Shown: positions 17,301 to 26,700, counted from the stretch's first letter. The stretch is 35,702 nucleotides of DNA from Vulcanimicrobiota bacterium (GCA_027459845.1 DAIDGS010000036.1:1-35702), one strand, 5' to 3'. The notes: generated by a model not told the origin, from the letters alone. Numbers and translations are program-made.

Positions 17301-17896
17301 AATACGGCGCTGCGGTGACCAACGTTGCCACCGACGGTGTCGCCGCGTCGCGGCGCAACGTGAGCGGTCCGAAGCTGGCGTTCGCATTCTACGCGCTTCC
17401 CGGGCAGCGCTATCAGTTATATATTTATACGGTTGTTTTGCCCGGACAAACAACTTTTGCGCTGCGCGTCTCGTCGATGACGTTGCAACCGATCCGGTCG
17501 ACCGGCCTCGCCCAGTTCACGTTGCCGCGCGTCGTCGCCACGGTCGATAGCGATCCCGATGCGGTATTGGTGAGCGGACGGCTTCGCCGTGGGCCCCTCG
17601 GCATGACGGGCAGCCACGTTTCGCAATATGCGAATCCCACCGCGTTGGTATTGCGAACGCAATACGATCCATTCTGGCTCGGGTTTCTCTTGAGTACCAG
17701 ACCGCCGTTCGTCATGCCGCTGCACCACGTCGTAGCCGACGGTTACGCCAATGCTTGGATCGTTCCAGCTATGACCGTAGGACGATTCACGGCATTCTAC
17801 CTACTCGACGCATTTGAATATCTCGGCTTGGCACTCGCCCTGGTTGCCCTGTTCGCCCTAATCGCGCGTTCGCGCAAGCGTGGTGCGCGGCTTTGA
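14375..17896 (+). CDS. Giant AftD-like GT-C membrane glycosyltransferase (1173 aa), copy A
   Basis: Helix 1 (about 17-36) is followed by HFRGEMVLGWDSVPPLRP with Asp44, then W.W..ELGQPH. This matches the first extracytoplasmic loop of AftD-type (DUF3367) arabinofuranosyltransferases, where the catalytic Asp lies. About eleven helices reach residue 420, including WCYALSPLLFVRYYIPIVPV, NAFWFVPQ and GTVFRDGFDKLLPMAAFA, comparable to the AftD FRN..K.D region. YPYWTGQMFMARP then opens a long beta-rich extracytoplasmic part with VLVAHDVNFEYYGG near 545. The end has QYDPFW, HHVVADGYANAWIVPA and one last helix, leaving a basic tail. Close paralog of the GT-C gene at 23727. The start could be ATG 14411, which has AAGG 7 bases upstream. 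It probably adds a sugar from a polyprenyl-phosphate donor; donor and acceptor are unknown. Confidence 0.82.
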   Translation: MSRLKVGGRRRAMTPSPWWLLTLALLPLITLWLHFRGEMVLGWDSVPPLRPDLYIAQAFSNWNWARELGQPHVLDGLAELPLGIAYFLLALPFGLAVAQKVVLVAIFVLPAFAMSFCARRLFPRAPWLWFIAGWCYALSPLLFVRYYIPIVPVQIAYAMLPLLVNAWVDVARRGGDARRLLGLALAQFALLPSSSNVAYWIVPQAAGLLLAAAIAVGKRDQDGNRKWSGIARGIAIVAAINAFWFVPQALFGAVEGSTYAHESVQAAYTAGIRKDVAANSSASYTMRLTSRAIAHVGDANGPYWTDAAIFRNPVYAATLFVWIGLALVAIARRPRDPRRIGLGLLLVLALFIMKGTGPPLAALLALAYRLPLLGTVFRDGFDKLLPMAAFAIALLAPLALAPSSRRRDSTGAWVLAGCALLLAYPYWTGQMFMARPAGPSLASIPPNDAYAIARATDRNSARTLFLPPSGNAMLTATNWGYFGENPFIWLARAPLISTPLSVINRPQTDAVTSALYRAVERRDVVAFRLLARILRVGYVLVAHDVNFEYYGGPTPRAMDAFLGELGDTRVTQVIGPYTLWRLAWVPDRSVALARRQIVAYDASFAAALNVVGACGRFARSALVAGSQATGVCTLRRNVIPPSAWMPMTFRLRDGYLRVRANLRTPAAAVWVGRDASAASLGGVVAGTTRTAVPLVPCLRFAYAAFAPRGPTRTIAIPAAPVGGGGVDVTLPALRPGFQDVRVLASVDRSTVAAEVVDANSAQVMARTKGLATGSNGMTFYALPGRTYRLRIAGAVAFGSARADVLGASVRAVRRSKIGALRAPAAPGQTCPARSRANAFATRDRGLDVALAIEGKHILVRTYGIEPPFDVAKMRLPPGTKLLRNGSTLIDRTAIDTTFAPGFTVRLQGYRPTGPARTLRVTDLSSSGPVLVTDLDPRRGRMTLQTGISDQWVRFPLPELRPGPYALTIASGGLVGQYGAAVTNVATDGVAASRRNVSGPKLAFAFYALPGQRYQLYIYTVVLPGQTTFALRVSSMTLQPIRSTGLAQFTLPRVVATVDSDPDAVLVSGRLRRGPLGMTGSHVSQYANPTALVLRTQYDPFWLGFLLSTRPPFVMPLHHVVADGYANAWIVPAMTVGRFTAFYLLDAFEYLGLALALVALFALIARSRKRGARL

Positions 17897-19053
17897 AAAT
17901 CGGGTTGCTCGTCCCCGAAATGCCACCCGATGCCGTCGGCGGCGGCGGGGTGGTTTTCGATGCACTGGCGCGCCGACTGGTTGCCGACGGCCACGCGGTG
18001 ACGGTTGTTGCGGCCGCGACATACCGCGGACCACGCGACGAGCACCCACCGGATGGTTTCGAGCTCATCCGCGTTCCCGAGTTGGCGCATCCCACGCCCG
18101 AATACCGGACGTCGATGCCGCCGCTGCCCGGTCGCGCGCTGGTTCGGGCGATCCGTGCACTGCGGGCCTGCGACGTCGTCAATGCTCACGGCTACGCGTG
18201 TCCACTGGTGGACGTGATCGGCGCGTTTTTGCATCCACGCAAGATCGTCTTTACGTTGCACGGTTTTCTCTACACGATACCCGAGCGGGGTGGCGCGCTG
18301 GCGGCGGCCTATAACCTCTACGATCGATGTCTCGGTGCGCGCGTGTTCCGTTCGGCCCACCGCGTAACGGCGGTTTCGTCGGCGGTTGCGCTGGCCGCCT
18401 CCGAGCGCGGACGGCCGGATTGTGCGGTGATTCCCAATGGTTTTGCGCCGCCGGACCCGCGCCCGCTCGCGCCGGAAATCGCACGTGAGGCAGCGCGTGG
18501 CCCCTATCTGCTGTGCATCGGGCGGCTTCAGTGGCTGAAGGGGTTTGATACCGCGATGGAAGCGTTAGCGCTGTTGCGCGAGCGAGGCTCTCGACTGCGC
18601 CTGCTCATCGCCGGTCGCGACGGCGGCTATGAGACTGCATTGCGCCAGAAGGCCGAGCGCTTGGACCTGGCGGATGCCGTCTCGTTTCTCGGTTTTGTCC
18701 CGAACGATCAGATCGCGACGCTGCTTGCCGCGAGCGAAGCATACCTGCTCACGTCGCGCATCGAAGCGCTGTCGGTGTCGGCGATGGAGGCGCTTTCGGC
18801 CGGAGCGCCGTCGATACTCTCAAAGGTTGGTGGGATGCCCGACATCGCGACCGACGGGGTTAACGCAATTTTTGCGACGCCGGAAGTTCCCGCTACCTTT
18901 GCCGACGCGGTCGAGCGCTTGCAGCGCGATCCCGAGCTGCGCGATCGCATCGTTGCCAACGGCCGGGTCAGGGTGCGCGAGTTCGCCTGGCCGCGGATTG
19001 CGCGTCTCTACGAGGCGACTTACGACGAAGTCTTGGCGAGCATGCGCGCGTAG
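17893..19053 (+). CDS. GT4 glycosyltransferase paired with GT-C copy A
   Basis: 386 residues, GT-B fold. MKIGLLVPEMPPDAVGGGGV is the N-terminal nucleotide-fold strand with the family's glycine-rich loop. The C-terminal domain has YLLCIGRLQWLKGFDTAMEA, LLIAGRDGGYE and the EX7E motif in SRIEALSVSAMEAL, followed by LSKVGGMPDIATDG. It starts at a TTG that overlaps the GT-C stop codon (TTGA), so the two are translationally coupled and probably act in one pathway, the GT4 on the cytosolic side and the GT-C outside. Its last 34 bases overlap the convergent GT4 gene at 19020. Confidence 0.9.
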   Translation: MKIGLLVPEMPPDAVGGGGVVFDALARRLVADGHAVTVVAAATYRGPRDEHPPDGFELIRVPELAHPTPEYRTSMPPLPGRALVRAIRALRACDVVNAHGYACPLVDVIGAFLHPRKIVFTLHGFLYTIPERGGALAAAYNLYDRCLGARVFRSAHRVTAVSSAVALAASERGRPDCAVIPNGFAPPDPRPLAPEIAREAARGPYLLCIGRLQWLKGFDTAMEALALLRERGSRLRLLIAGRDGGYETALRQKAERLDLADAVSFLGFVPNDQIATLLAASEAYLLTSRIEALSVSAMEALSAGAPSILSKVGGMPDIATDGVNAIFATPEVPATFADAVERLQRDPELRDRIVANGRVRVREFAWPRIARLYEATYDEVLASMRA

Positions 19054-20234
19054 AGGTCGTCATACGCGGTCCGCACGCGATCGTCGCTTGCGTGTTCCCG
19101 TAGTGCCAATGCCGCGCGAGTATGGCTTGCCGGATCGTCAAAGAACCGTGCCAGCGCACGTGCGACCTCGCCCGGTTCGGGCGCGAACGTAAGGGTCGCA
19201 GGCACGCCGGGAAAAACGGTCGAGAGTAATATTGGCTTGCCGGCGGAGAGTGCGAATGTGGCCGGCCCGCTAGCCGCCAGGTGCTTGGTATAGGCGAAGA
19301 CGCACACGTCGGCCGCAGCGAGGTATTCGGGGAGCTTTTCGTCGGCGATGAACCCAACGTGTCGTCGTCCCGCGCCCTCGAGCGCTGCGGCTGCGGTACG
19401 GTAAGCATGCAGGTAAGCGGGATCGTTGCGATGCTGGGGGTGCGGTCCCGTGCCCAGCACGAGGAGCGCGTTCGGTCGGGTTGCGGAAAAGTCCGCAAAT
19501 CCGGCAGCCAACACCTCGAGTCCCTTGTAGCCGTTCCAGTATCCCCAAGTCAGCACGACCTCGGCATCTTGCGGGATGCCCAATCGCGTTCGAGCCGTTC
19601 TGCGGTCGATCGTCGGCACCGCCGCGGCGCGAGCGGTAAATAGCGGGTGTGCGATGACGTGCACCTTCGTTGCGGCTGCGCCGAGTGCGACCAACCGATC
19701 GCGCAACGTTTCGCTATGCACGACGAGTTCGGCGTTGGAGCGCGCGATCGATCGAAAAATGCCGACGACGATCGGTCGCACCAATCCGAGCGGGAGCGGC
19801 GAACGACGGCCGGCCAGCAGGCTCTCGTCGATCTCGCGCGAGGTTGTAACCCCGTGTACGGTCACGACAGTTGGCCGACGTCGCGCCATCGCGTGCAGGA
19901 AAGGTGGAAACAGCAGCGCCCGCGCGCTTGAGCCGTAAAGGAAAAGTTCGTGTTGCACGTGGACGAGCGCCGGGCGCACGCCTTCGAGCGCACTCGCAAT
20001 GCGGTGGAACGCGAGCGGATCGCCGAAGCGCCAGGTGGGAAGCACGCGGACGTTCTCGGGGAGAGCGGCGATTTCGGTGCGGCCGGCGTCGCGATTCGCA
20101 ACCAGGGTGTGATCGAACGCCCCCGCGGCAAGGATGCTTAGCAGGCTGCCGGTATAGGCGCCGACGCCCCCGATCGGCCCCGAAGCGTGGTCGCCGGGCA
20201 GCGCGCTGACGTGCCCTACGCGAGCGTCATGCAC
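19020..20234 (-). CDS. GT4-like glycosyltransferase lacking the EX7E glutamates
   Basis: 404 residues from GTG 20234, overlapping the upstream GT-C stop by 8 bases. GPIGGVGAYTGSLLSIL is the N-terminal glycine-rich loop. VHVQHELFLYG and TVVTVHGVTTSREID sit in the acceptor domain. VVLTWGYWNGYKGLEVLAAG and LLVLGTGPHPQHRND begin the donor domain. At the usual EX7E site it reads TKHLAASGPATFALSAGKPI, with no glutamate at either position. Some GT4 relatives use a similar ASG variant, so it may still be active, but donor handling should differ from its neighbours. It forms an operon with the GT-C gene upstream and overlaps the convergent GT4 by 34 bases. Confidence 0.85.
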   Translation of the reverse strand: MHDARVGHVSALPGDHASGPIGGVGAYTGSLLSILAAGAFDHTLVANRDAGRTEIAALPENVRVLPTWRFGDPLAFHRIASALEGVRPALVHVQHELFLYGSSARALLFPPFLHAMARRRPTVVTVHGVTTSREIDESLLAGRRSPLPLGLVRPIVVGIFRSIARSNAELVVHSETLRDRLVALGAAATKVHVIAHPLFTARAAAVPTIDRRTARTRLGIPQDAEVVLTWGYWNGYKGLEVLAAGFADFSATRPNALLVLGTGPHPQHRNDPAYLHAYRTAAAALEGAGRRHVGFIADEKLPEYLAAADVCVFAYTKHLAASGPATFALSAGKPILLSTVFPGVPATLTFAPEPGEVARALARFFDDPASHTRAALALREHASDDRVRTAYDDLYARMLAKTSS

Positions 20235-22398
20235 GGCGACGGCGGCCTGTCGAAAGAAAGATGGGAATCAGCAGCACGACGCTGACGAGTTCGACGACTT
20301 GCAGCGTCGCACTGCGCGCCTCGATGGCGTAAACCGTTCGGGCGCCCTGCCGGCGCTGTGCAACCCAGCCGTTCACGGCGCCGTCGACGCGAACGTGCAC
20401 GAAGCCCCGACCGCCGATGATGCGCCAGTAGCGGGTGTAGGCGACGTTGATCCTCAGCAAGTTCCCGGGCTCAGCCACGGGTAGCGCGATGCGCCAGAGC
20501 CACGGAAGCAGGTGCGTCGCGCGGACGGCTGCGGCCCGATGCGTAGGCGGGTCGGTGGGGATGCCGGGAATCGCAGCGGCACCCGCCGCGACCGCACATT
20601 GACCCCGGCAGGAGATGGTGTGTCGTCCCGGTCCAAGTGCGAACCAGCGATACCCGGAAGTCGTCCGTGCGACGCGCCGGCCGTCGCTCCAGAGGCTTCC
20701 GCGAACCTCGGCGAGGACCGCCGATACCGCAACCCGCAATGGTTGTTGCGAGGCGGTATAGACGCCACCGTAGGCCTGATCGATGTTGGGCCGTGCGACG
20801 AAGAAGAGTCGCGCGTTGACCCAGGCGCGGTGGGCGTCGACGGCCGAACTGCTTGCCGCGATGGGCTGGGGCGCTGGCCCGGGTGCGAGGCCGGCGCGGA
20901 CGGCGTCGCCGATCAGGAGGTTCCCGGCGCCGACGTTGGTGTCGAGCGAACCAACGGCAAAGTGCGAGGCCAGCGTGACTTCCGGCAACGGAGCAAGCGC
21001 AACCGGCGCTGCATCCGCTCCACACGCCCGGCGCCGCGTGGTCCGCGCGGCGATCTGTACGGCGAGCGTCGTGAGATCGGTGCACAGCCACGGCCGCTCG
21101 ACGATGCGAGAAACCGAGAGCGCGCGCAGCAGGCGTGTGTTCCCCGAGATTGCATAGCGAGAGAGGGCCATCACGGCCGGATATTCGGGAAGGTAGGTGT
21201 TGAGTACCGAAACCCCGCCCGGCCGGTCGTAGACGTCGGGATCGACGCCCGACCCTTTGGAGCCCAGACTCATCGGCTGAAAGGCGGGGTAAAACGCAAT
21301 TCGGCTCTGCGCCGGCGCGTGGACCCTCACCCGCGGCAACTGCGATCCGGCGACCCAGAAGCGGGCCGGCGGGGCGAGCCACCACCCGAGTAGCCACGCG
21401 GTGCCGATTGCGATCGCGATGCTTGCCATCACGGGGTACCGGCGCGTCGCGAAGGCGATCGCGACGAGATAGCCGAGCGTTACCACTGCGATCAGGTCGT
21501 AGAGTTCGCGAAAAACCCCGGTAGCTTGAACGTGCGTGACGACGAATCCGTAAAGCGAGGCGATCGGGCCGTCAACGCCGGTAGTAATCAAGGCCGCGAC
21601 GAGCGCTACCGCAACTGCGAGAAGCGCTTGCCGTGCGCGCGCGAGACCGGCGGCCAGAAGCGCGAGTATCGCGAAGGCGGCGTCGGCGACATGCCCGAGC
21701 GTTCCGAGTGCGGTCGCATAGCGCGCGAAGTATCCGCGCGCCTGCAATGCGGCGAGCAGCGTGAGCGACTGACTCCGCTCCCACGCGAGCGTATAAGGGA
21801 TGCGGGCGAGCTCGGCGTGGCCGAGGAGCACGCCTAACCACACCGGCAGCGCCAAGACGAGCGCGGCGATCAGCGGTTGCCAGCGCCGCAGTGCGACGCC
21901 GACGGCCAGGGCGGCCACGAGAAAGATCAAGAGAAACTGTATTTGCTGCGCGACCAGCACCGTTGCAAGTGTGAGCCGAAGTGGCGAGGCGCGCCGGCCG
22001 CGGGCGATTTCGGCGCTAAACCACGCCAGACCGGCATAGGCGATCAACATCGGAAGATGCCCGGCTACCAACTCGGTGTAGGTCCACGGGTTGAAGCAAA
22101 GCAGCAGCATTGCCCCGATCGCGAAGGGGCGCGACCCGGCTACCTCCGTAAAGGTCGATGCCGCAACCGCGCAGACCGCGGAAAAGAGCGCCACGACCGC
22201 GGCCAGCGCGACGGTCGGCGCGATTTGAGCGAATGCCCAAACGAAGCAGTAGAAAAGGTAGTTGTTTGGGTAGAGTGCCGGTCGTCCCAAGCCATTGTTG
22301 CTCCAGGTCGCAAGCCCGGTGAGCGCCTGCGCACGCAGACCGGCGGCATCGGGCGACATCCACCAATCGTGACGAAGCACCGGAACTCCGGCGCTCAA
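20227..22398 (-). CDS. GT-C-like membrane glycosyltransferase (723 aa or longer), probable non-canonical start upstream
   Basis: From TTG 22398 the protein starts SAGVPVLRHDWWMSP, so the likely catalytic Asp11 and the motif W..NGLGRPALYPNNYLFY come at once, with no helix before them. The frame stays open upstream to 22503 and encodes a good first helix (AALLLIAIAFVAFTLSAGVP), but it has no ATG, GTG or TTG. ATA at 22476 (GGGA 7 bases upstream), ATT at 22446 or CTG at 22431 are candidate starts. About ten helices follow to residue 350, including GVFRELYDLIAVVTLGYLVA, the counterpart of the FRDG.DK loop in its paralogs. The extracytoplasmic part (about 365-690) is shorter than in the other GT-C proteins but keeps a Cys module (SCRGQC). 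One last helix ends in GRRRRA. It is coupled to the GT4 gene downstream. Confidence 0.8.
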   Translation of the reverse strand: MSAGVPVLRHDWWMSPDAAGLRAQALTGLATWSNNGLGRPALYPNNYLFYCFVWAFAQIAPTVALAAVVALFSAVCAVAASTFTEVAGSRPFAIGAMLLLCFNPWTYTELVAGHLPMLIAYAGLAWFSAEIARGRRASPLRLTLATVLVAQQIQFLLIFLVAALAVGVALRRWQPLIAALVLALPVWLGVLLGHAELARIPYTLAWERSQSLTLLAALQARGYFARYATALGTLGHVADAAFAILALLAAGLARARQALLAVAVALVAALITTGVDGPIASLYGFVVTHVQATGVFRELYDLIAVVTLGYLVAIAFATRRYPVMASIAIAIGTAWLLGWWLAPPARFWVAGSQLPRVRVHAPAQSRIAFYPAFQPMSLGSKGSGVDPDVYDRPGGVSVLNTYLPEYPAVMALSRYAISGNTRLLRALSVSRIVERPWLCTDLTTLAVQIAARTTRRRACGADAAPVALAPLPEVTLASHFAVGSLDTNVGAGNLLIGDAVRAGLAPGPAPQPIAASSSAVDAHRAWVNARLFFVARPNIDQAYGGVYTASQQPLRVAVSAVLAEVRGSLWSDGRRVARTTSGYRWFALGPGRHTISCRGQCAVAAGAAAIPGIPTDPPTHRAAAVRATHLLPWLWRIALPVAEPGNLLRINVAYTRYWRIIGGRGFVHVRVDGAVNGWVAQRRQGARTVYAIEARSATLQVVELVSVVLLIPIFLSTGRRRRA

Positions 22399-22506
22399 GG
22401 TAAAGGCGACGAAGGCGATCGCAATGAGCAGGAGTGCTGCTCGAATCGCGGCGATCGCGGGCGTTTGTCGGCTTATGGCACGATCCCGTCTCGGTGCGCC
22501 TTCCTA

Positions 22507-22585
22507 CCACGGCGCGCCGGATGAACCCTGCGCTACGACTTGTGTCGAGGCGGGTGCGCCTGCCGCGATCGCAGAAAGAGCGGCG
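22507..22585. promoter_or_regulatory. Divergent promoter region between GT-C/GT4 units
   Basis: This is the short non-coding gap between the open GT-C frame on the minus strand and the GTG-started GT4 gene on the plus strand. It contains the palindrome GGCGCGCC at about 22510-22517. AGAAAGAG at 22573-22580 is a plausible ribosome site for the GT4 gene. No clear promoter boxes can be read. Confidence 0.35.
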
Positions 22586-23722
22586 GTGCTTACGGCAGGC
22601 CCGCCGGCGCGGGCGCTCGTCGTCGCCGGCGCGTATTTTCCGGAAATCGGCGGAGGCGAGCGACTTAGCGTCATCCACGCGTGGTTGCTGCGCCGTTGCG
22701 GCTATGACGTGACGGTGCTGGTTCCTCGTCGTGGCACCGGCGGCGTCGATGCGTTGGGAACGTCGTATGCGGTGGCGTCGCCGCTCCGCCTCGCCAACTA
22801 CCGCGCCGTTCCGCCGCGAACCCTCGCGCAAGAACTCGAGACGCGGCAACCGGCGCTCGTATACTTCATCGGACCGCACCCGCAGGATTTTTACGGCGTC
22901 CGGATGGTGCAACGGCGAGGGATTCCGGTCGCCGCGCTCTACCACGCTGATTTTCGCGTCGATCGTGCGTCATCGCGCGCGATCACCGAGCTCTACGCGC
23001 GCATGGTTTCCCGTCGGCTGGACGCCGTCTGCACGACGACCGAGGGCTATCGCCAACGCTTGATCGCTCGTGGTGTCGATCCCAGACGCATCCACGACGT
23101 CGGCATGGGCGTCGATGCCGCGAGCTTCGCGCCGGGGTTGCCGCGCCGCGAACGCAGCGGAGCGATACTCTTTGTCGGCGGCATGGGCGTCAATCATACC
23201 TACAAGCGCTTCGATCTTCTGCTCGACGCTCTCGCCGCACTGCGGGCGCAGGGGCGCCGCTACACCTTGCGCGCGATCGGGGACGGCGAGAACCGTGCGC
23301 GCTTCGAACGTCAAGCCGAGTCGCTCGGCATCGGCGCGTCGGTAACGTTTACCGGGACGACCGACGATGCCGGCTTGCTGGCTGCGTATCGCGCCGCCGA
23401 CGTGCTCGTGCTCCCCTCGCCAAGTGAGGCCGAGGGTTACGGGATGGTGGTCTTGGAGGCCCTTGCCTGCGGCTGCCCGGTCGTCACCAGCGCGATTGCC
23501 GGTGCCGGCGAGGCGGTCAAGGCTTCCGGTTGCGGAGCGCTTTGGAAAGGGATCGAGGCATCCGATCTGGCGCGTGCGATCGACCAGGTCCTCACCGCGC
23601 CGACGCCGCGCGATCGGGTTGCGGAGGCGGCGCGCGAATACGTCCTGGCCTCGCATACCTGGGAGCGCGTCGGCGACCGCCTCTGCAGCGCCCTGCTCGC
23701 TGCACGCGGGCGCGTGGCGTAG
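22586..23722 (+). CDS. GT4 glycosyltransferase paired with GT-C copy B
   Basis: 378 residues from GTG 22586, chosen because AGAAAGAG lies just upstream and the fold begins at once (RALVVAGAYFPEIGGGERLS). ATG 22475 would add 37 residues of low-complexity sequence and overlap the divergent GT-C frame. The donor domain has ILFVGGMGVNHTYKRFDLLL, LRAIGDGENRARFE and a clear EX7E motif in SEAEGYGMVVLEALACGCPV. GT4 enzymes take a nucleotide sugar and extend a glycan in the cytosol. The stop lies four bases before the next gene, so the two form an operon, a mirror image of the GT-C/GT4 order at 14375-19053. Confidence 0.88.
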   Translation: MLTAGPPARALVVAGAYFPEIGGGERLSVIHAWLLRRCGYDVTVLVPRRGTGGVDALGTSYAVASPLRLANYRAVPPRTLAQELETRQPALVYFIGPHPQDFYGVRMVQRRGIPVAALYHADFRVDRASSRAITELYARMVSRRLDAVCTTTEGYRQRLIARGVDPRRIHDVGMGVDAASFAPGLPRRERSGAILFVGGMGVNHTYKRFDLLLDALAALRAQGRRYTLRAIGDGENRARFERQAESLGIGASVTFTGTTDDAGLLAAYRAADVLVLPSPSEAEGYGMVVLEALACGCPVVTSAIAGAGEAVKASGCGALWKGIEASDLARAIDQVLTAPTPRDRVAEAAREYVLASHTWERVGDRLCSALLAARGRVA

Positions 23723-23726
23723 CATC

Positions 23727-26700
23727 GTGCGCGCTCGGCGATTGAGCCCGCGGTGGCTGCTGCTCTTGGGACTCCTGCCGCCGTTGACCTTCGCAGCGCA
23801 CTTTCATGGGACCATGGTCTTGGGCTGGGACAGCGAGCCACCGCTTCGCCCGCTCGCGTACCTCCTGCAGTCGCTGTCGGCGTGGAAGTGGAATGCCTAT
23901 TTAGGCCAGCCGAACATCTTTCAGATCACGCAGGCACCACTGGCCGTCGTGTACCTCGCGCTCTCGAGACTGCTCGGCGTTGCGCTTGCGGAGAAGAGCC
24001 TACTCACGATCCTCTTCGTTCTGCCGGCCTTTACTGCGTACTACGCGGCTCGCCGGATCTTTCCCAACGACCGCTTTTTGCCGTTTGCCGCGGGATGGTG
24101 CTTCGCGCTCTGTCCGCTGCTATTCGTGCGCTATTACGTGCCGATCGTCACGGTTCAACTGGCCTACGCACTCCTGCCGCTGGCCGTTAATGCCTGGGTA
24201 AACCTCATGCACGGTGGTGCGCGCCCACGCTCGCTCCTGTGGATCGCGGGGGTCGAGCTCGCATTTCTTCCGTGCGCGAATAACCTGGCCTATTGGGTGG
24301 TCCCGCACGTTACTGCGATTGCCTTTGCGGGTCTGCTCCATCTTACGCGAAGCCATCGACCGCACCGCGCGCGCGCTTTTTGGCTGGGTATCGCGGTGCT
24401 GGTGGCGATCAACGCGTTTTGGCTCGTACCCCAAGTGCTCTTTGGTTTGGTTGCGGGATTGACGTTCGAACACGAAGCGATCAATCATGCCTATACGGTC
24501 GGCGTGAAGAAGGATGTTGCTCACGATGCCGGTCTCTCGTACACGCTGCGCATGTCGACCAGCGCACAAACCGGCGCGGGCGATCGCTATGGCCCGTACG
24601 TCACCTACGCACGTGCGTTGCAAAACGGCCTGATTGCGGCGCCGTATTTTCTTTGGATGCTGCTGGCGGCGGCGGCCTTGGCGCTTCGACCGCGCGACCG
24701 GCGCGTGGTCGTGCTCGGTGCTTTGCTCGCCTTCGCCCTCTATGTGATGAAGGGAGAATCGGCGCCGTTGGCATTCGGCCTAGCGTGGTTCTACCGAATC
24801 CCATTGCTCGGAACGATCTTCCGCGACGGTTACGATAAGCTGCTGCCGATGGCGGCGTTTGCCTTCGCCATGCTGCTTCCGGTTGCGGCCGAGGCGATCG
24901 GCCGTTTGACCCGTCGACCGCGAGCGTTGCGCTGGGCCCTCGTCGCGATCGTCCTCGCCATGGCTTTCCCTTACTGGACGGGGCAGATGTTCATGGCGCG
25001 CCCGAGCGGTCCGAATCTCGCGTCGATGCCTCCTGCGTCCGCCTTTGCGTTCGGTCGGCTTCTCGATCGCGTTCACTCACGCATCCTCTTCGCGCCAATC
25101 AGCGACAATCCGCAACTTCTCGCTACCGACTGGCATTTTTTCGGTCCCAACGTGTATGGCAGCATGACCGACGCCGACGTGATCTCGATGGCAGCCTCGA
25201 TCATGAATACCCCGGGAAGCGATCGCATTATGACCGCGCTTCATGCCGCGATCGACTCGGGCGACGTCGCGACCTTCGAGCAAGACGTGCGCGCGGCCGG
25301 GGTAGGGTATGTCTTCGTTGCGCACGATATGAATAGCGAGTACTATGGCGGCGAGACGGCTGCGAAAGTAGACGCGTTTCTGCGCGAGGTTCCCGGCACT
25401 CGCCAAGTTGCGCGGCGCGGCCCATACGTCTTGTGGAAGCTTCCCGGCGTTAGGCGCGTCGACCGGCACCTCCGACGCCTGCCGATTGCCACGTACGATA
25501 CGTCGTTTACGGCGGCACGGGCGCTGGTCTCGCGGTGCGGGAAGGGACGCTTTGCGCTCATCCCGCTCACGCAGGGGTCATGCACCATCGCGTTGAGCCC
25601 GGTCGCCCCGTCGTCGCAGCTTCCGGTCACCCCCGCGCGCGTGCGCGTTGGCAGAAATCACGTTCGCATCAGCCGCGCGACGGTTACGGGGCGTGCCGTA
25701 GAGACCCGCGCGTTGCCGGCCGGAATCACGGTTGTCGGCATCAGCGGGAGGATCGTGGGATCTACCGCACGCTATCTCACGCTCGTACCCTGTAAGCGCT
25801 ATCGCGTAGATTCGTACGCCGTAACGACCTACGCGGCGCCGATCGATCCAGCAGCGCTCGTGGGCGTCGACGGCGCGGCTCTCGTGCCCCTTCCTGCGAT
25901 GTCGAGCGGGCTTAACGTCGTAAAGATAGCGACGGCGCGCAGCGGCGTGGGAGCCGGCGTGGCGATCGTCGACGCCGTAACGCGCGAGCGCGTGGCTGCC
26001 CGCGAGCACCTCGCATATCCCTCGACGTTGCTGGCACTCGACGCGCTGCCCGGGCGCAGCTACGCCCTGCTGATCGGGAGCGCGGAGAACTTCGGCGTCG
26101 CACGGAGCTATCTGCGCAACCTTCGGATCGCGCATGCGCAGCTTCGCACACCCTTTGTTCTGCGCGCGCCGCGTGCCGGTGCGCAACCTTGTGCGGTCGA
26201 ACCGTCGCCGGCCGCCTTTGCCATCGCCGCCGACGTCGCGCGCGTGGGTGCGGTGGTGTCGCGGGGAGCGCTCGTTCTGCATCCGTACGCGGGTCGACCG
26301 ATGACGTCGATCGCGGTTCCCCTTCCGGCCGGCACGACGCTCGCCGCCATCGGAGGTAACGTCGTGGGGCGGCGAGCGCGCGACGTCGGGGTTCCAACCG
26401 GAGCGCGAGTGCGAGTCGACACGTATGCCGCGGTGGGCTCGACGCGGCGCATCCCCATCGACGCCGTCACAACCTCCAGCAACCTATCGGCGGTCAACCT
26501 CGATCGCGCCGCTGGGACGGTAGCGATGCGCGCCGATGGCCCGGATCAGTGGATGCGCTTCGTCGCGCCGTTGACGTGTCCTCACCGCTGTCGGCTCGAC
26601 CTTCGCCTGGGAACGCTGATCGGACGTGTTGGCCTTGCGGCGGTCGATCAGACCGATGGTTCGACGTTGACCGCACGACTCAAGGTTCGCTCGCAGGGAC

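Noticed and set aside
20512-21393. Long plus-strand open frame opposite the GT-C gene
   Set aside because: Low-complexity Arg/Gly/Asp-rich product with no motifs; the minus-strand membrane protein is clearly real.
22475-22585. ATG 22475 as the start of the GT4 gene
   Set aside because: The extra residues are low-complexity and overlap the divergent GT-C frame; GTG 22586 has a better ribosome site and starts at the fold.
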